A DNA stretch of 64,000 nt from Epilithonimonas zeae (GTDB lineage Bacteria > Bacteroidota > Bacteroidia > Flavobacteriales > Weeksellaceae). The translations under genes and the position numbers were made by a program. Numbering within the stretch: position 1 is the first letter of the stretch; the number at the start of each line of letters is the position of its first letter. Location: NCBI RefSeq assembly GCF_023278365.1, contig NZ_CP075338.1, positions 186,001 through 250,000 on the forward strand, read 5' to 3'. This document shows, piece after piece, positions 23,493 through 32,434 of the stretch. The notes under the pieces were generated by a model, which worked only from the letters and a program-made list of their open reading frames with translations, was not told where the DNA came from and made no database searches.

Positions 23493-25937
23493 ATGAAAAT
23501 TTTAAAATTTGGCGGAACTTCAGTCGGAAGTGTGGAGGCTTTACAAAATGTGAAGCTAATTGTAGAAAAAGAATTTAATAAAAAGGAACCTTTAATAGTA
23601 GTTTGTTCTGCATTATCAGGAATCACCAATGCACTTTTATCAGCATCAGAAGAAGCTTTGAAGCAAAATGATTTCTCAGAAATTCTGAAATCTGCTGAAG
23701 AAAAGCACTATCAGATTATCTCGGAATTATTACCAAGAACGGCTCAGAATCCATTATTGATGATGGTGAAAGTGAGTTTTAATGAGATTGAGGATGTTTT
23801 ATTCAGTGTTAAAAATCTTGGTGAATTATCAGACAGAATCAAAGATAGACTGCTTTCTTACGGAGAACAGATGTCAAGCAAGATTGTTTCTGCTTTTCTT
23901 CAATCTGAAAGTTTTCCAGCGATTTTCCAAGATTCCAGAGAATTAATTAAAACTGATTCTCATTTCGGAAATGCCAACGTCGATTCTAAAAATACAAATG
24001 AAAACCTCAAAAACTGGAAACCAGAAAATCAAATCTATGTGGTAACGGGTTTTATCGCAAAAGATAAGAATGATGACACAACAACTTTGGGCAGAGGAGG
24101 TTCGGATTACACTGCTGCAATTCTTGGTTCAGGTTTAAAAGCTGATGAAATCCAGATTTGGACAGATGTTGACGGTTTTTTAACTGCTGACCCAAGATTG
24201 GTAAAGAATGCTTTTTCTCAGTCAGAACTCAGTTATCAGGAAGCAATGGAAATGTCATATTTCGGGGCAAAAGTGATTTATCCGCCTACGATGATTCCGG
24301 CAATTGAAAGCCAAATCCCGATTTATATAAAAAATACGTTTAAGCCGCAAAGTCAAGGAACTTTGATTCATCAAAAATCTGAAGTTTCAAAAGGTCTTAT
24401 CAAAGGCATTGTTTCTATCGAAAAAACTTGTCTCATCAATATTACCGGAAACGGAATGATTGGGATGAAAGGTTTTAGTGGAAGATTGTTCAATGTTTTG
24501 GCGCGCTATGACGTGAATGTTATTCTCATTACACAGGCAAGTTCTGAACATAGCATTTCGTTTGTTGTTTCTTTGGATGATGAGAAAAAAGCGGAAAAAG
24601 CCATCCGGGAAGAGTTTGAATTTGAATTGAATTCCAATAAAATCGACGAGCCACAGTTCGATAATGAACTCAGTATTATTTCTGTCGTTGGCGAGAATAT
24701 GAAAAAAACGAGAGGAATCAGTGGTAAGTTTTTCAGTGCTTTGGGTAAGAACGGAATCAATATTATTGCGATTGCACAAGGATCTTCGGAGCTTAATATT
24801 TCTGCCGTGATTGAAAGAAATGAATTGTCTAAAGCTTTGAATGTTGTTCACGATTCGCTGTTGCTTTCTCCTGTAAAAACTTTCAATGTGATGTTTGCAG
24901 GAACAGGAAATATCGGCAAAGAATTGTTCCGACAATTGGCAAGAGAACAGAAAAATCTTGAAGAAAATCATCAGATTAAAATCAATGTTGTAGGAATTAC
25001 CAACAGTCGTGAAATGAAAATTTTCGATAATCCCGAATCCGATTTTATTTTAAATAATACCTTTAATGGTAATTTACAAAAATCAGATTTAAAAGAATTT
25101 ATAAATATTATTTCAAATAAAAATTTACCCAATTTGGTTTTTGTCGATAACACTTCCAGCGAAGATGTTGTTGCAGAATATCCGTTATTATTTAACAATA
25201 ATATTTCTATTGTGACTTGCAATAAAAAAGGAAATTCTTCTTCTTACGAGCAATACAGTAAGTTCAAAAGGTTAGCGAAAAAGAATAACGTCAGTTTCTT
25301 TTATGAGACTAATGTTGGAGCTGGACTTCCAATCATCAAGACCCTAAATGACCTTTGGATTTCCGGTGACGAAATCCTGAAAATCGAAGCCATTTTGTCA
25401 GGAACAATTTCTTACATTTTCAATAATTATGTGGGTGATAAAACTTTTGCTGAGGTTGTAAGAACTGCGCAGGAGTTAGGTTATACAGAGCCCGACCCGA
25501 GAGACGATTTGAACGGAATGGATTTCTCCAGAAAAATGTTGATTTTGGGAAGAGAAATTGGTTTACCTCTGGAAATGTCCGATGTTAATATCAAAGATTT
25601 TCTTCCAGAAGCTTGTCTCAAAGCTGAATCAATTCCTGCTTTTTATGAAGAGCTGGAAAAACACGAACCTTACTTTTCATCATTCAAAAATGAAGCTGAA
25701 AGTTCTAGCAGAAAACTGAGATTAATCGGTGTCCTCGAAGATGGAAAAATCAATATCGAAGTTCAGATTGTAGATGCTAATCATCCATTTTTCGGATTGT
25801 CGGGCAGCGATAATATCATTTCATTCACGACTTCAAGGTATAGAAATACACCGCTGGTCGTGAAAGGTCCGGGCGCCGGTGCAGAAGTTACGGCTGCCGG
25901 AGTTTTTGCGGATTTGGTAAGAGTTACAGCGCAATAA
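23493..25937 (+). CDS. thrA: Bifunctional aspartokinase / homoserine dehydrogenase I
   Basis: An 814-residue fusion that catalyses the first and third steps from aspartate to threonine, methionine and lysine. The N-terminal kinase begins KILKFGGTSVGS and runs to about 290. Two ACT regulatory segments follow (GFSGRLFNVLARYDVNVILITQ and GISGKFFSALGKNGINIIAIAQ, about 325-450). The dehydrogenase starts at FAGTGNIGKELFRQ (about 470) with the catalytic segment VGAGLPIIKTLNDL. Length matches E. coli ThrA. First gene after the attenuator, with thrB and thrC downstream. Confidence 0.97.
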   Translation: MKILKFGGTSVGSVEALQNVKLIVEKEFNKKEPLIVVCSALSGITNALLSASEEALKQNDFSEILKSAEEKHYQIISELLPRTAQNPLLMMVKVSFNEIEDVLFSVKNLGELSDRIKDRLLSYGEQMSSKIVSAFLQSESFPAIFQDSRELIKTDSHFGNANVDSKNTNENLKNWKPENQIYVVTGFIAKDKNDDTTTLGRGGSDYTAAILGSGLKADEIQIWTDVDGFLTADPRLVKNAFSQSELSYQEAMEMSYFGAKVIYPPTMIPAIESQIPIYIKNTFKPQSQGTLIHQKSEVSKGLIKGIVSIEKTCLINITGNGMIGMKGFSGRLFNVLARYDVNVILITQASSEHSISFVVSLDDEKKAEKAIREEFEFELNSNKIDEPQFDNELSIISVVGENMKKTRGISGKFFSALGKNGINIIAIAQGSSELNISAVIERNELSKALNVVHDSLLLSPVKTFNVMFAGTGNIGKELFRQLAREQKNLEENHQIKINVVGITNSREMKIFDNPESDFILNNTFNGNLQKSDLKEFINIISNKNLPNLVFVDNTSSEDVVAEYPLLFNNNISIVTCNKKGNSSSYEQYSKFKRLAKKNNVSFFYETNVGAGLPIIKTLNDLWISGDEILKIEAILSGTISYIFNNYVGDKTFAEVVRTAQELGYTEPDPRDDLNGMDFSRKMLILGREIGLPLEMSDVNIKDFLPEACLKAESIPAFYEELEKHEPYFSSFKNEAESSSRKLRLIGVLEDGKINIEVQIVDANHPFFGLSGSDNIISFTTSRYRNTPLVVKGPGAGAEVTAAGVFADLVRVTAQ

Positions 25938-25951
25938 AATTGCAGTTATAG

Positions 25952-26018
25952 CTCGCTGATTATGCAAATTTGGCAGATTTAAGAATTTAACATCTGCCAA
26001 ATCATTTAAATCTGCGAG
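25952..26018 (+). repeat. AATCTGCGAG hairpin element, copy 2 (thrA-thrB spacer)
   Basis: Outer arms CTCGCTGATT (25952-25961) and AATCTGCGAG (26009-26018) match at 9 of 10 positions; inner arms ATTTGGCAGAT (25968-25978) and ATCTGCCAAAT (25992-26002) are a perfect 11-bp repeat. No T-run follows, so it is not a typical terminator and may process or stabilise the thr mRNA. Confidence 0.65.
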
Positions 26019-26057
26019 AGAAAAAAATTAATTATTCATTTTTAATTATTCATTAGA

Positions 26058-26993
26058 ATGAGAGATTCTATAAAAGTTTTTGCTCCGGCTACAGTTGCTA
26101 ATGTAGTTTGTGGCTACGATATTCTCGGTTTTGCAATAGAAGAACCAGGCGACGAAATTATCTTGAAAAAGAACGATTCTAATCAAATCATCATTACAAA
26201 AATCGAAGGTGATAATGGAAAACTTCCCAAAGACCCAAACAAAAATGTTGTTTCACACGTCATCCGATTGTTTCTTGAAAAAATTAATTCCAACCAGGGA
26301 ATTGATATTGAACTCTATAAAAAAATGCCGCTCAACAGCGGAATGGGTTCCAGTGCAGCAAGTAGTGTTGCAGCATTGGTCGCTATCAATGAATTGATGG
26401 GGAAACCTTATTCAAAACAAGAACTGTTACCTCTCGCAATGGAAGGTGAAAGAATTGCCTGTGGTAATGCACATGCCGACAATGTTGCGCCGGCGCTTTT
26501 GGGTGGTTTGGTTTTGGTGAGAAGTTATGAACCGTTGGATGCGCTCAAACTGCCTTATCCAAAAGATTTGTCAGTAGTTTCCGTTCATCCCCACGTAGAT
26601 GTTCCAACTGGCGAGGCGAGAAAAATCATCAAGGAAAGAATCAGTTTGAAATCCGCCGTTCAGCAATGGGGAAATGTCGCCGGATTGGTTGCCGGATTTT
26701 GTACTGGCGATTTGGATTTGGTTAGTCGAAGTATGGAAGATGTTATTATAGAGCCGGTTCGCGCGATGCTGATTCCGTATTTTTATGAGATGAAACAGCT
26801 GGCTTTGGACAACGGTGCAATTGGTTTTGGGATTTCCGGTTCAGGCCCGTCGGTTTTTGCATTGTGTGAAAAGAAAGAAACGGCAGAAGAAATTTCATTC
26901 AAAATAAAAGAATTACTCAATCAAAAAAACATAGAAAGCGAAGCATTCGTAACGAAAATTAATGGCGAAGGAGCGAGAGTTATTTCCGAGTAA
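26058..26993 (+). CDS. thrB: Homoserine kinase
   Basis: A 311-residue GHMP kinase that phosphorylates L-homoserine, the fourth step of threonine synthesis. The ATP-binding motif PLNSGMGSSAASSVAA is at about 88-103; VFAPATVANVVCGYDILGFA at the N-terminus and GISGSGPSVFAL near the C-terminus are family segments. Complete. Second gene of the thr operon. Confidence 0.96.
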   Translation: MRDSIKVFAPATVANVVCGYDILGFAIEEPGDEIILKKNDSNQIIITKIEGDNGKLPKDPNKNVVSHVIRLFLEKINSNQGIDIELYKKMPLNSGMGSSAASSVAALVAINELMGKPYSKQELLPLAMEGERIACGNAHADNVAPALLGGLVLVRSYEPLDALKLPYPKDLSVVSVHPHVDVPTGEARKIIKERISLKSAVQQWGNVAGLVAGFCTGDLDLVSRSMEDVIIEPVRAMLIPYFYEMKQLALDNGAIGFGISGSGPSVFALCEKKETAEEISFKIKELLNQKNIESEAFVTKINGEGARVISE

Positions 26994-27099
26994 GATGTTA
27001 AATGTTAGAAGTCAGAAGTACTTCCAATAGGTAACATATATAATCTCATCTATTATCCGCTTTCTTACTTTTCACATCTCACTTTTAACTACTAAAAAA

Positions 27100-28395
27100 A
27101 TGAAATACATATCAACAAGACAACAAGAACAAACCAATATAAAAACAGCTATTCTAAAAGGTTTAGCAGATGACGGCGGACTTTTTATGCCGGAATATAT
27201 TCCACAATTGGATTCTGAGTTTTTTGAAAATCTACCAAACCTAAGTTTGCAAGAAATCGGATTTCGAGTAGCAAAAGAATTTCTTGGCGAATCCATTTCG
27301 GATAATAATCTCAAAGAAATCATCGATGAGGTTCTGAACTTCGAAATTCCTGCGGTTAAAATCTCAGACAATATTTATTCACTGGAATTATTTCACGGTC
27401 CGACGATGGCTTTCAAAGATGTCGGAGCGAGATTTATGGCAAGAATGATGTCTTATTTCTCGGAAGGAAAACCGATGAAAGTCATTGCTGCAACCTCTGG
27501 AGACACGGGAAGTGCGGTTGCGTCGGGCTTTTTTGGTGTTCCGGGAATCGAAGTTTATATTCTGTATCCGAAAGGAAAAGTGAGTCCGTTACAGGAAAAA
27601 CAATTGACAACTTGGGGCGGAAATATCAAAGCTTTGGAAATCGATGGCACTTTTGACGATTGCCAGGCTTTGGCCAAACAAATTTTGTCCGATGAAGAAT
27701 TGAATCTAAAATTCACTTTAACATCTGCGAATAGTATTAATATCGCAAGATTGATTCCTCAATCTTTTTATTATTTCTGGGCTTTTGCTCAATTGCAAAA
27801 ATTTGGAAAACCGATTGTTTTCTCAGTTCCGAGTGGGAATTTTGGGAACTTGACAGCGGGACTTTTTGCCAAGAAAATGGGATTGCCTGTTTATCAATTC
27901 ATCGCTTCAACTAATGAAAATGATGTCGTTCCGAAGTTCTTGGAAACCGGAAATTACCAAGCAAAACCTTCGAAACAAACAATAAGCAATGCGATGGATG
28001 TGGGAAATCCGAGTAATTTTGAGAGGATGAAAAGCTTATTCAATAATGATGTTTCAGAATTCAAAAGATACATTGAATCTTATTCTTTTTCTGATGAAGA
28101 AACGAAATTGGCGATGAGAAAAGTCAAAGATGAATTTGATTATACGCTCGATCCACACGGTGCGGTGGCTTATCTTGGAATCGAAAAATATTCTGAAAAA
28201 TCGAACGAAGATTTTGTTGGTGTTTTATTGGAAACTGCTCATCCTGCAAAGTTTGTAGAAGTGGTGGAAGATGTTCTGAAAGAAAAAGTTATCATTCCTG
28301 AAAAGCTGGAAGCATTTAACAAAAAAGATAAGCAGTCAGTAGAATTTTCTGCAGATTTTGAATCGGTGAAAAACTATTTGATAGAGGAGAAGTAA
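27100..28395 (+). CDS. thrC: Threonine synthase
   Basis: A 431-residue PLP enzyme converting O-phosphohomoserine to threonine. PLP-binding Lys106 lies in HGPTMAFKDVGARF; SGDTGSAVASGFFG and PSGNFGNLTAG hold the phosphate-binding loops. N-terminal YISTRQQ is typical of the long bacterial class. Last gene of the thr operon; the spacer to thrB (106 bp) contains GAAGTCAGAAGT-type words like those between etfB and etfA. Confidence 0.96.
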   Translation: MKYISTRQQEQTNIKTAILKGLADDGGLFMPEYIPQLDSEFFENLPNLSLQEIGFRVAKEFLGESISDNNLKEIIDEVLNFEIPAVKISDNIYSLELFHGPTMAFKDVGARFMARMMSYFSEGKPMKVIAATSGDTGSAVASGFFGVPGIEVYILYPKGKVSPLQEKQLTTWGGNIKALEIDGTFDDCQALAKQILSDEELNLKFTLTSANSINIARLIPQSFYYFWAFAQLQKFGKPIVFSVPSGNFGNLTAGLFAKKMGLPVYQFIASTNENDVVPKFLETGNYQAKPSKQTISNAMDVGNPSNFERMKSLFNNDVSEFKRYIESYSFSDEETKLAMRKVKDEFDYTLDPHGAVAYLGIEKYSEKSNEDFVGVLLETAHPAKFVEVVEDVLKEKVIIPEKLEAFNKKDKQSVEFSADFESVKNYLIEEK

Positions 28396-28425
28396 TCACT
28401 AAAGCTAAATAATAAATACATTTAG

Positions 28426-28504
28426 TTTGTCATTCCGTAGGAAACCTAACGAAGTGGTTCGACGAAGTCAATCTCAACAGTCTAGATTCCTACGGAATGA
28501 CAAA
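28426..28504. repeat. Perfect 18-bp inverted repeat after thrC
   Basis: TTTGTCATTCCGTAGGAA (28426-28443) and its exact complement (28487-28504) enclose 43 nt containing GAAGTGGTTCGACGAAGTC. Words of the type GTCATTCCGTAGGAA are, from memory, dispersed in many Bacteroidota genomes. It could serve as the thr operon terminator, but the T-run is poor. Confidence 0.75.
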
Positions 28505-28591
28505 ATTGTGTTATTAAAGTCTATAGTTATTAGATTGAATTTATTTTAATAAAATATTTTAAGAATCAGTTATCTATCCGAAAAATAATCC

Positions 28592-28599
28592 TATCTTTG
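28592..28599 (+). promoter_or_regulatory. -7 element of the rpsO promoter
   Basis: TATCTTTG is a perfect TAnnTTTG. Transcription should start near 28605, giving a leader of about 32 nt. No TTG is seen at the right distance upstream. Confidence 0.6.
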
Positions 28600-28636
28600 C
28601 ACCCGAATTACATAATAATCATTAAACAATATTGGA

Positions 28637-28906
28637 ATGTATTTAACAACAGAAAAAAAAGCAGAAATTTTCGCAAAGCACGGTAAATCTGCACAAGACA
28701 CAGGAACTGCTGAAGGACAGGTTGCTCTATTCACTTTTAGAATCAACCACTTGACTCAGCACTTGAAAGCTAACCACAAAGATTTCAACACAGAAAGATC
28801 TCTTGTAAAGTTAGTAGGTAAAAGAAAAGCTCTTTTAGATTATTTGAAGAAAAAAGATATCAACAGATATAGAGCAATTATCGCTGAATTAGGAATCAGA
28901 AAATAA
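28637..28906 (+). CDS. rpsO: 30S ribosomal protein S15
   Basis: The 89-residue S15, which binds 16S rRNA early in assembly of the small-subunit platform. Recognisable segments: GTAEGQVALFTFRINHLTQHLKAN and LVGKRKALLDYLKKKDINRYRAII. Normal length. Single gene with promoter and terminator close by. Confidence 0.98.
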   Translation: MYLTTEKKAEIFAKHGKSAQDTGTAEGQVALFTFRINHLTQHLKANHKDFNTERSLVKLVGKRKALLDYLKKKDINRYRAIIAELGIRK

Positions 28907-28928
28907 TTCCAAGCTCAAGCAAAAAATT

Positions 28929-28958
28929 AAAGCAACTCAATTTGAGTTGCTTTTTTAT
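28929..28958. terminator. Bidirectional terminator between rpsO and the GNAT gene
   Basis: AAAGCAACTC (28929-28938) and GAGTTGCTTT (28944-28953) form a stem with T6 on the plus side and A6 on the other. Nearly the same sequence recurs at 29493-29523. Confidence 0.85.
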
Positions 28959-29458
28959 TTTAAAATTTTGTAAATCATACCTTTGTTATTTTCATCAAAA
29001 TCAAATTCTTTTTCAAACTTCAGTCCAATTTTTTCAAGAACTTTGATAGAAGCTATATTTTCTGTCATTGCTCTTCCAACTATTGTCTTTAATTTTAAAG
29101 TTTCAAATGCATAACCGATACAAGCTTTTGCACTTTCTGTTGCGAAACCTTTGTTCCAACATTCTTCGAAAAACCTAAATCCAATATCGGTTTCATCCAG
29201 ATTTCCATCATATTTTAAACCACACCAGCCAAGGAATTCATTACTTGATTTCTCAATCACAGCCCATCTTCCAAAACCATTGAGTTTATAATCTTGATAG
29301 TTTATAAGAAACTCTTGGGCTTCATTAATATTTTTGAAAGCAGAATTTCCTGTGTATTTTATCACATTTGGATTTAGGTTTAGCTTGTAGAAATTTTCTG
29401 CATCATCAGTATTTAATTCTCGTAAAATAAGTCTTTCGGTTTGTAGAATTTCTTTCAT
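28955..29458 (-). CDS. GNAT family N-acetyltransferase (RimJ/RimL-like)
   Basis: A 167-residue acetyl-CoA-dependent acetyltransferase. The N-terminus TERLILRELNTDDAENFY, the central FLGWCGLKYDG, and GFATESAKACIGYAFETLKLKTIVGRAMTENIASIKVLEKIGLKFEKE are the RimJ/RimL-type GNAT pattern, with the acetyl-CoA loop as NKGFATE. The target is unknown. It is bounded on both sides by near-identical terminators. Confidence 0.88.
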   Translation of the reverse strand: MKEILQTERLILRELNTDDAENFYKLNLNPNVIKYTGNSAFKNINEAQEFLINYQDYKLNGFGRWAVIEKSSNEFLGWCGLKYDGNLDETDIGFRFFEECWNKGFATESAKACIGYAFETLKLKTIVGRAMTENIASIKVLEKIGLKFEKEFDFDENNKGMIYKILK

Positions 29459-29492
29459 TTGTTTTTTTTTGATTTAATGTTCAAATCTAATG

Positions 29493-29523
29493 AAAAAAGC
29501 AACTCGATTTGAGTTGCTTTTTT
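29493..29523. terminator. Terminator of the yfhO-like gene, duplicate of the rpsO terminator
   Basis: AAAAAAGCAACTC (29493-29505) and GAGTTGCTTTTTT (29511-29523), a 13-bp stem with loop GATTT. It stops minus-strand transcription leaving 29549. Confidence 0.85.
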
Positions 29524-29548
29524 ATGTTTTTATCAAATGTTTTTAGGC

Positions 29549-32080
29549 TTAAGCAACCTCAGACTTCCGAGAATTCTTAACAAAAAAATAAACTCCAATC
29601 AAACTCAACAAAATAAACAATCCAAAACTTATCATCGAGAATAGTTTCCCTTTTTCGATAACAGCCGGCTCAAATTTCATTTCGATTTTATGCTTACCGG
29701 CAGGAACATAAAGCGCTCTCAAAAGATAATTCGCTTTGATATAATCTACCTTGTTTCCATCCAAATAAACATTCCAGCCGTGCGGATAATAAATTTCTGA
29801 AAACACAGCTAACTGAGAAGTTTTAGAAGATGATTCAAATGACAATTCGTTTGGCTGATAAGTTTTTAAATCCAGATAAGCAGTTGAATCTTTAACCATA
29901 TTTTTTCCGTTGAAATAAGCTTTGTCATCTTTCGAAATCACAGCAATAGTCTTGGTGTCAACATTTCCTGTCTCGTTAAGTTCTTCGTTTGGGTTGTTCA
30001 CGAATTTGATATCAGAAACAAACCAAGCATTTCCGTTGGCTTCTGGGTTAGGTGTAATTTCTGGTTTTTGCTGGTCACCCACTAAGAAATATTTGGTATT
30101 CAGCATGTTCAGGATTCTAACTGTTTTCACCTGGTCGGTTGTTGAGAAATATTTGTTGATGAGGTCATCGTATCGTCTCAATTTCACGGCGTGATAACCA
30201 CCAATTGAAGATTTAAAATAAGACGTATTAGTCTCACTGAAAGTTGATAGAATATTATTGAAAATTCTGTAATGGTCTTTATCTTTTTCAGCGATTGTTT
30301 GTAATGCTTTATTAACCTCAGTTTGTTGCAAAAGACTTTGAACAAACGAATCGTTGCCGGCTTTGCTCATCAGATATTCCGAATTTTCGGTCTGGAATGG
30401 CGAATCAGCAAATGTTTTGTCAACGAAGTTATCATCGTTCAAATAGCGTCTGTTAACGGTCCAAAGGTCAAATAAACTAACAAATCCGATAATTAATAAG
30501 ACAATGTTGACTTTCAATTTTTTCTTTAATCCTAAAAACAAAGCGCCCGTTGTAATCAAAACATAAACAATTGCTTTGATAGCATCAGCCTGAAACATTG
30601 ATGCTCTTTCACCAACCAAATAATCTAATAGAAATGGCGGAAGATAAGTTTTCTCATTAGCTGTATAAAAACCTAAAATTCCCTTTCCGAAAAGTGTCAG
30701 AATCAATGTGATTCCTAGAACTGTTCCCGAAACGTAAAGCAAGATTTTCTTTTTGTATTCTTCTGTCAGATCTTCGTCTGTAAATAATTTGTACAATCCG
30801 AGAATCGCAATCAGCGGGAATAAAAACTCGACAACGACTAAGATAGAAGACGGTGCACGGAATTTATTATACATCGGAATATAATCGATAAAGAAGTCCG
30901 TAAGAACTGAGAAATTGCTTCCCCAAGCTAATAAAATTGTCAAAATCGATGCGCTTAAAATCCAATATCTGTACTTTTTTCCGGCAAAGAAAAACCCTAA
31001 AATCGCCAGGAAACAAACAACCGCACCTTGATAAGCTGGTCCAGATGTGCTCGGTTGGTCGCCCCAATAAGTCAGGCTTCCAAAACCTTTCATCATCATT
31101 TCGTATTCCTGTTGAGATTTGATATTTTCCTGAGCTAATTCCTGCACTTTTTCCATCATTTTGTCAGAACCTGGTTCCTGACTTCCTCCGCCCATTAATC
31201 TCGGAATGAATAAGTTAAGAGTTTCTAGTTTTCCGTAGCTCCACATTGTGATGCTTTCTTTGTCCATTCCGGATTTTCCTGCTGTATGAGAACCTGTATT
31301 TAGGATTTGTTTTCCACGAACGGTTTCTTTTACATATTCGGCATTGGCCATAATTCTTTGGGAGTTCATTCCAACACCAATGATCACTGCTAATCCGACC
31401 AATCCGGACGAAATCAGGAAATGTTTCCATTCAATTTTTCCTTTGATGGCTCTTATCAATTCGGACAGGAATAAGAATCCTAATCCAAGGAACAAATAAT
31501 AAGTCATTTGCGGGTGATTCGCGCAAATCTGCAAACCGGCAAAAAGCGCTGTAACAATGAATCCGAGAATGTATTTTTTTCTAAAGTAAACGAGTATAAT
31601 TCCGGCTAAAAGTGGAGCGAAATAAGCAATCGTATGAACTTTTCCATTGTGGCCGGCCGCAATAATAATATAAAAATAAGTGGATAGGCCGAAGAATGTT
31701 GCGCCTAGTAAAGCATATCTCCAATTTCTAACAGCGACCATTCCCAAAAAGAAAAACCCGGCAAATAGTAAGAATAAATAATTCGCAGGTTTTGGAAGGA
31801 ACAAAAATAAATCATCAATTTTTTTGATGACATCACCACGGAATTGTGCTCCAGTTTGATAAGTCGGCATTCCACCAAACATTGCATCGCTCCAATAGGT
31901 TTCTTTATCATTATTCGCACGGTATTGCAAAAGTTCTTCTGCGCCACCTTTGTAAAATACGATGTCGTGCTGCATCAATCGCTTTCCTGAAATCACAGGA
32001 TTGGCGTAAACTACCGCCAGCAAAATAAACAGGACAAGACTTGCAAGAACGAATATTAGATTTTTGTTGTTTTTGAACAT
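29549..32080 (-). CDS. YfhO family membrane protein
   Basis: An 843-residue inner-membrane protein with about a dozen hydrophobic segments spread through the first 530 residues and one near the C-terminus, and a large extracytoplasmic domain (about 560-800). The segments GKRLMQHDIVFYKGGAEELLQYR, YWSDAMFGGMPTYQ and AAGHNGKVHTIAYFAPLLAG are typical of YfhO proteins, which belong to the GT-C-like superfamily. In Firmicutes, YfhO-type proteins glycosylate teichoic acids; the role in Bacteroidota is not known. Complete. Confidence 0.88.
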   Translation of the reverse strand: MFKNNKNLIFVLASLVLFILLAVVYANPVISGKRLMQHDIVFYKGGAEELLQYRANNDKETYWSDAMFGGMPTYQTGAQFRGDVIKKIDDLFLFLPKPANYLFLLFAGFFFLGMVAVRNWRYALLGATFFGLSTYFYIIIAAGHNGKVHTIAYFAPLLAGIILVYFRKKYILGFIVTALFAGLQICANHPQMTYYLFLGLGFLFLSELIRAIKGKIEWKHFLISSGLVGLAVIIGVGMNSQRIMANAEYVKETVRGKQILNTGSHTAGKSGMDKESITMWSYGKLETLNLFIPRLMGGGSQEPGSDKMMEKVQELAQENIKSQQEYEMMMKGFGSLTYWGDQPSTSGPAYQGAVVCFLAILGFFFAGKKYRYWILSASILTILLAWGSNFSVLTDFFIDYIPMYNKFRAPSSILVVVEFLFPLIAILGLYKLFTDEDLTEEYKKKILLYVSGTVLGITLILTLFGKGILGFYTANEKTYLPPFLLDYLVGERASMFQADAIKAIVYVLITTGALFLGLKKKLKVNIVLLIIGFVSLFDLWTVNRRYLNDDNFVDKTFADSPFQTENSEYLMSKAGNDSFVQSLLQQTEVNKALQTIAEKDKDHYRIFNNILSTFSETNTSYFKSSIGGYHAVKLRRYDDLINKYFSTTDQVKTVRILNMLNTKYFLVGDQQKPEITPNPEANGNAWFVSDIKFVNNPNEELNETGNVDTKTIAVISKDDKAYFNGKNMVKDSTAYLDLKTYQPNELSFESSSKTSQLAVFSEIYYPHGWNVYLDGNKVDYIKANYLLRALYVPAGKHKIEMKFEPAVIEKGKLFSMISFGLFILLSLIGVYFFVKNSRKSEVA

Positions 32081-32123
32081 ACAATGATTGCTTTAAATTT
32101 TCGAAATCCAAATTTAATATTAA

Positions 32124-32157
32124 AAAACCTTTCGGACTCAAAAATCTGAAAGGTTTT
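32124..32157 (-). terminator. Terminator downstream of the DUF4834 gene
   Basis: AAAACCTTTC (32124-32133) and GAAAGGTTTT (32148-32157) form a 10-bp stem followed on the minus strand by a T-run. Confidence 0.75.
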
Positions 32158-32182
32158 GTGTTTATTTTAATTAAGATTTAAA

Positions 32183-32416
32183 CTAAGTTTTTTTCTCCTC
32201 CTTTATTTCCTCATAATCCACCGTTTCCGCATCCCATTTTACCTTTTGGTTAGGCATTTTTTTAGAGTTGCTTTGTTGTTGGTTTTGCTGTTGATTTTTA
32301 GGATTCAATGCGGGGAAATTTTTATAAAACGCATTAAAAAACAATCTTTTCAAAATATTCCAAACGAAGAATATAATGATAACTGCTAGTATGAATTCAA
32401 AAATGTGTTTCAACAT
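32183..32416 (-). CDS. DUF4834 family small membrane protein
   Basis: A 77-residue protein: one hydrophobic helix at about 5-22, then a Gln/Asn-rich stretch (NQQQNQQQS), and an acidic end with VKWDAETVDYEEIKEE. This is the layout of the flavobacterial DUF4834 family. Function unknown. It follows the DUF6263 lipoprotein gene by 18 bp on the same strand, so it is in the same operon. Confidence 0.8.
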   Translation of the reverse strand: MLKHIFEFILAVIIIFFVWNILKRLFFNAFYKNFPALNPKNQQQNQQQSNSKKMPNQKVKWDAETVDYEEIKEEKKT

Positions 32417-32434
32417 TTTAATAATTATTTTAAA

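Noticed and set aside
24387-24971. Long minus-strand ORF opposite thrA
   Set aside because: It lies wholly inside a clearly conserved gene, is Phe/Asn-rich as expected of an antisense frame, and has no motif.
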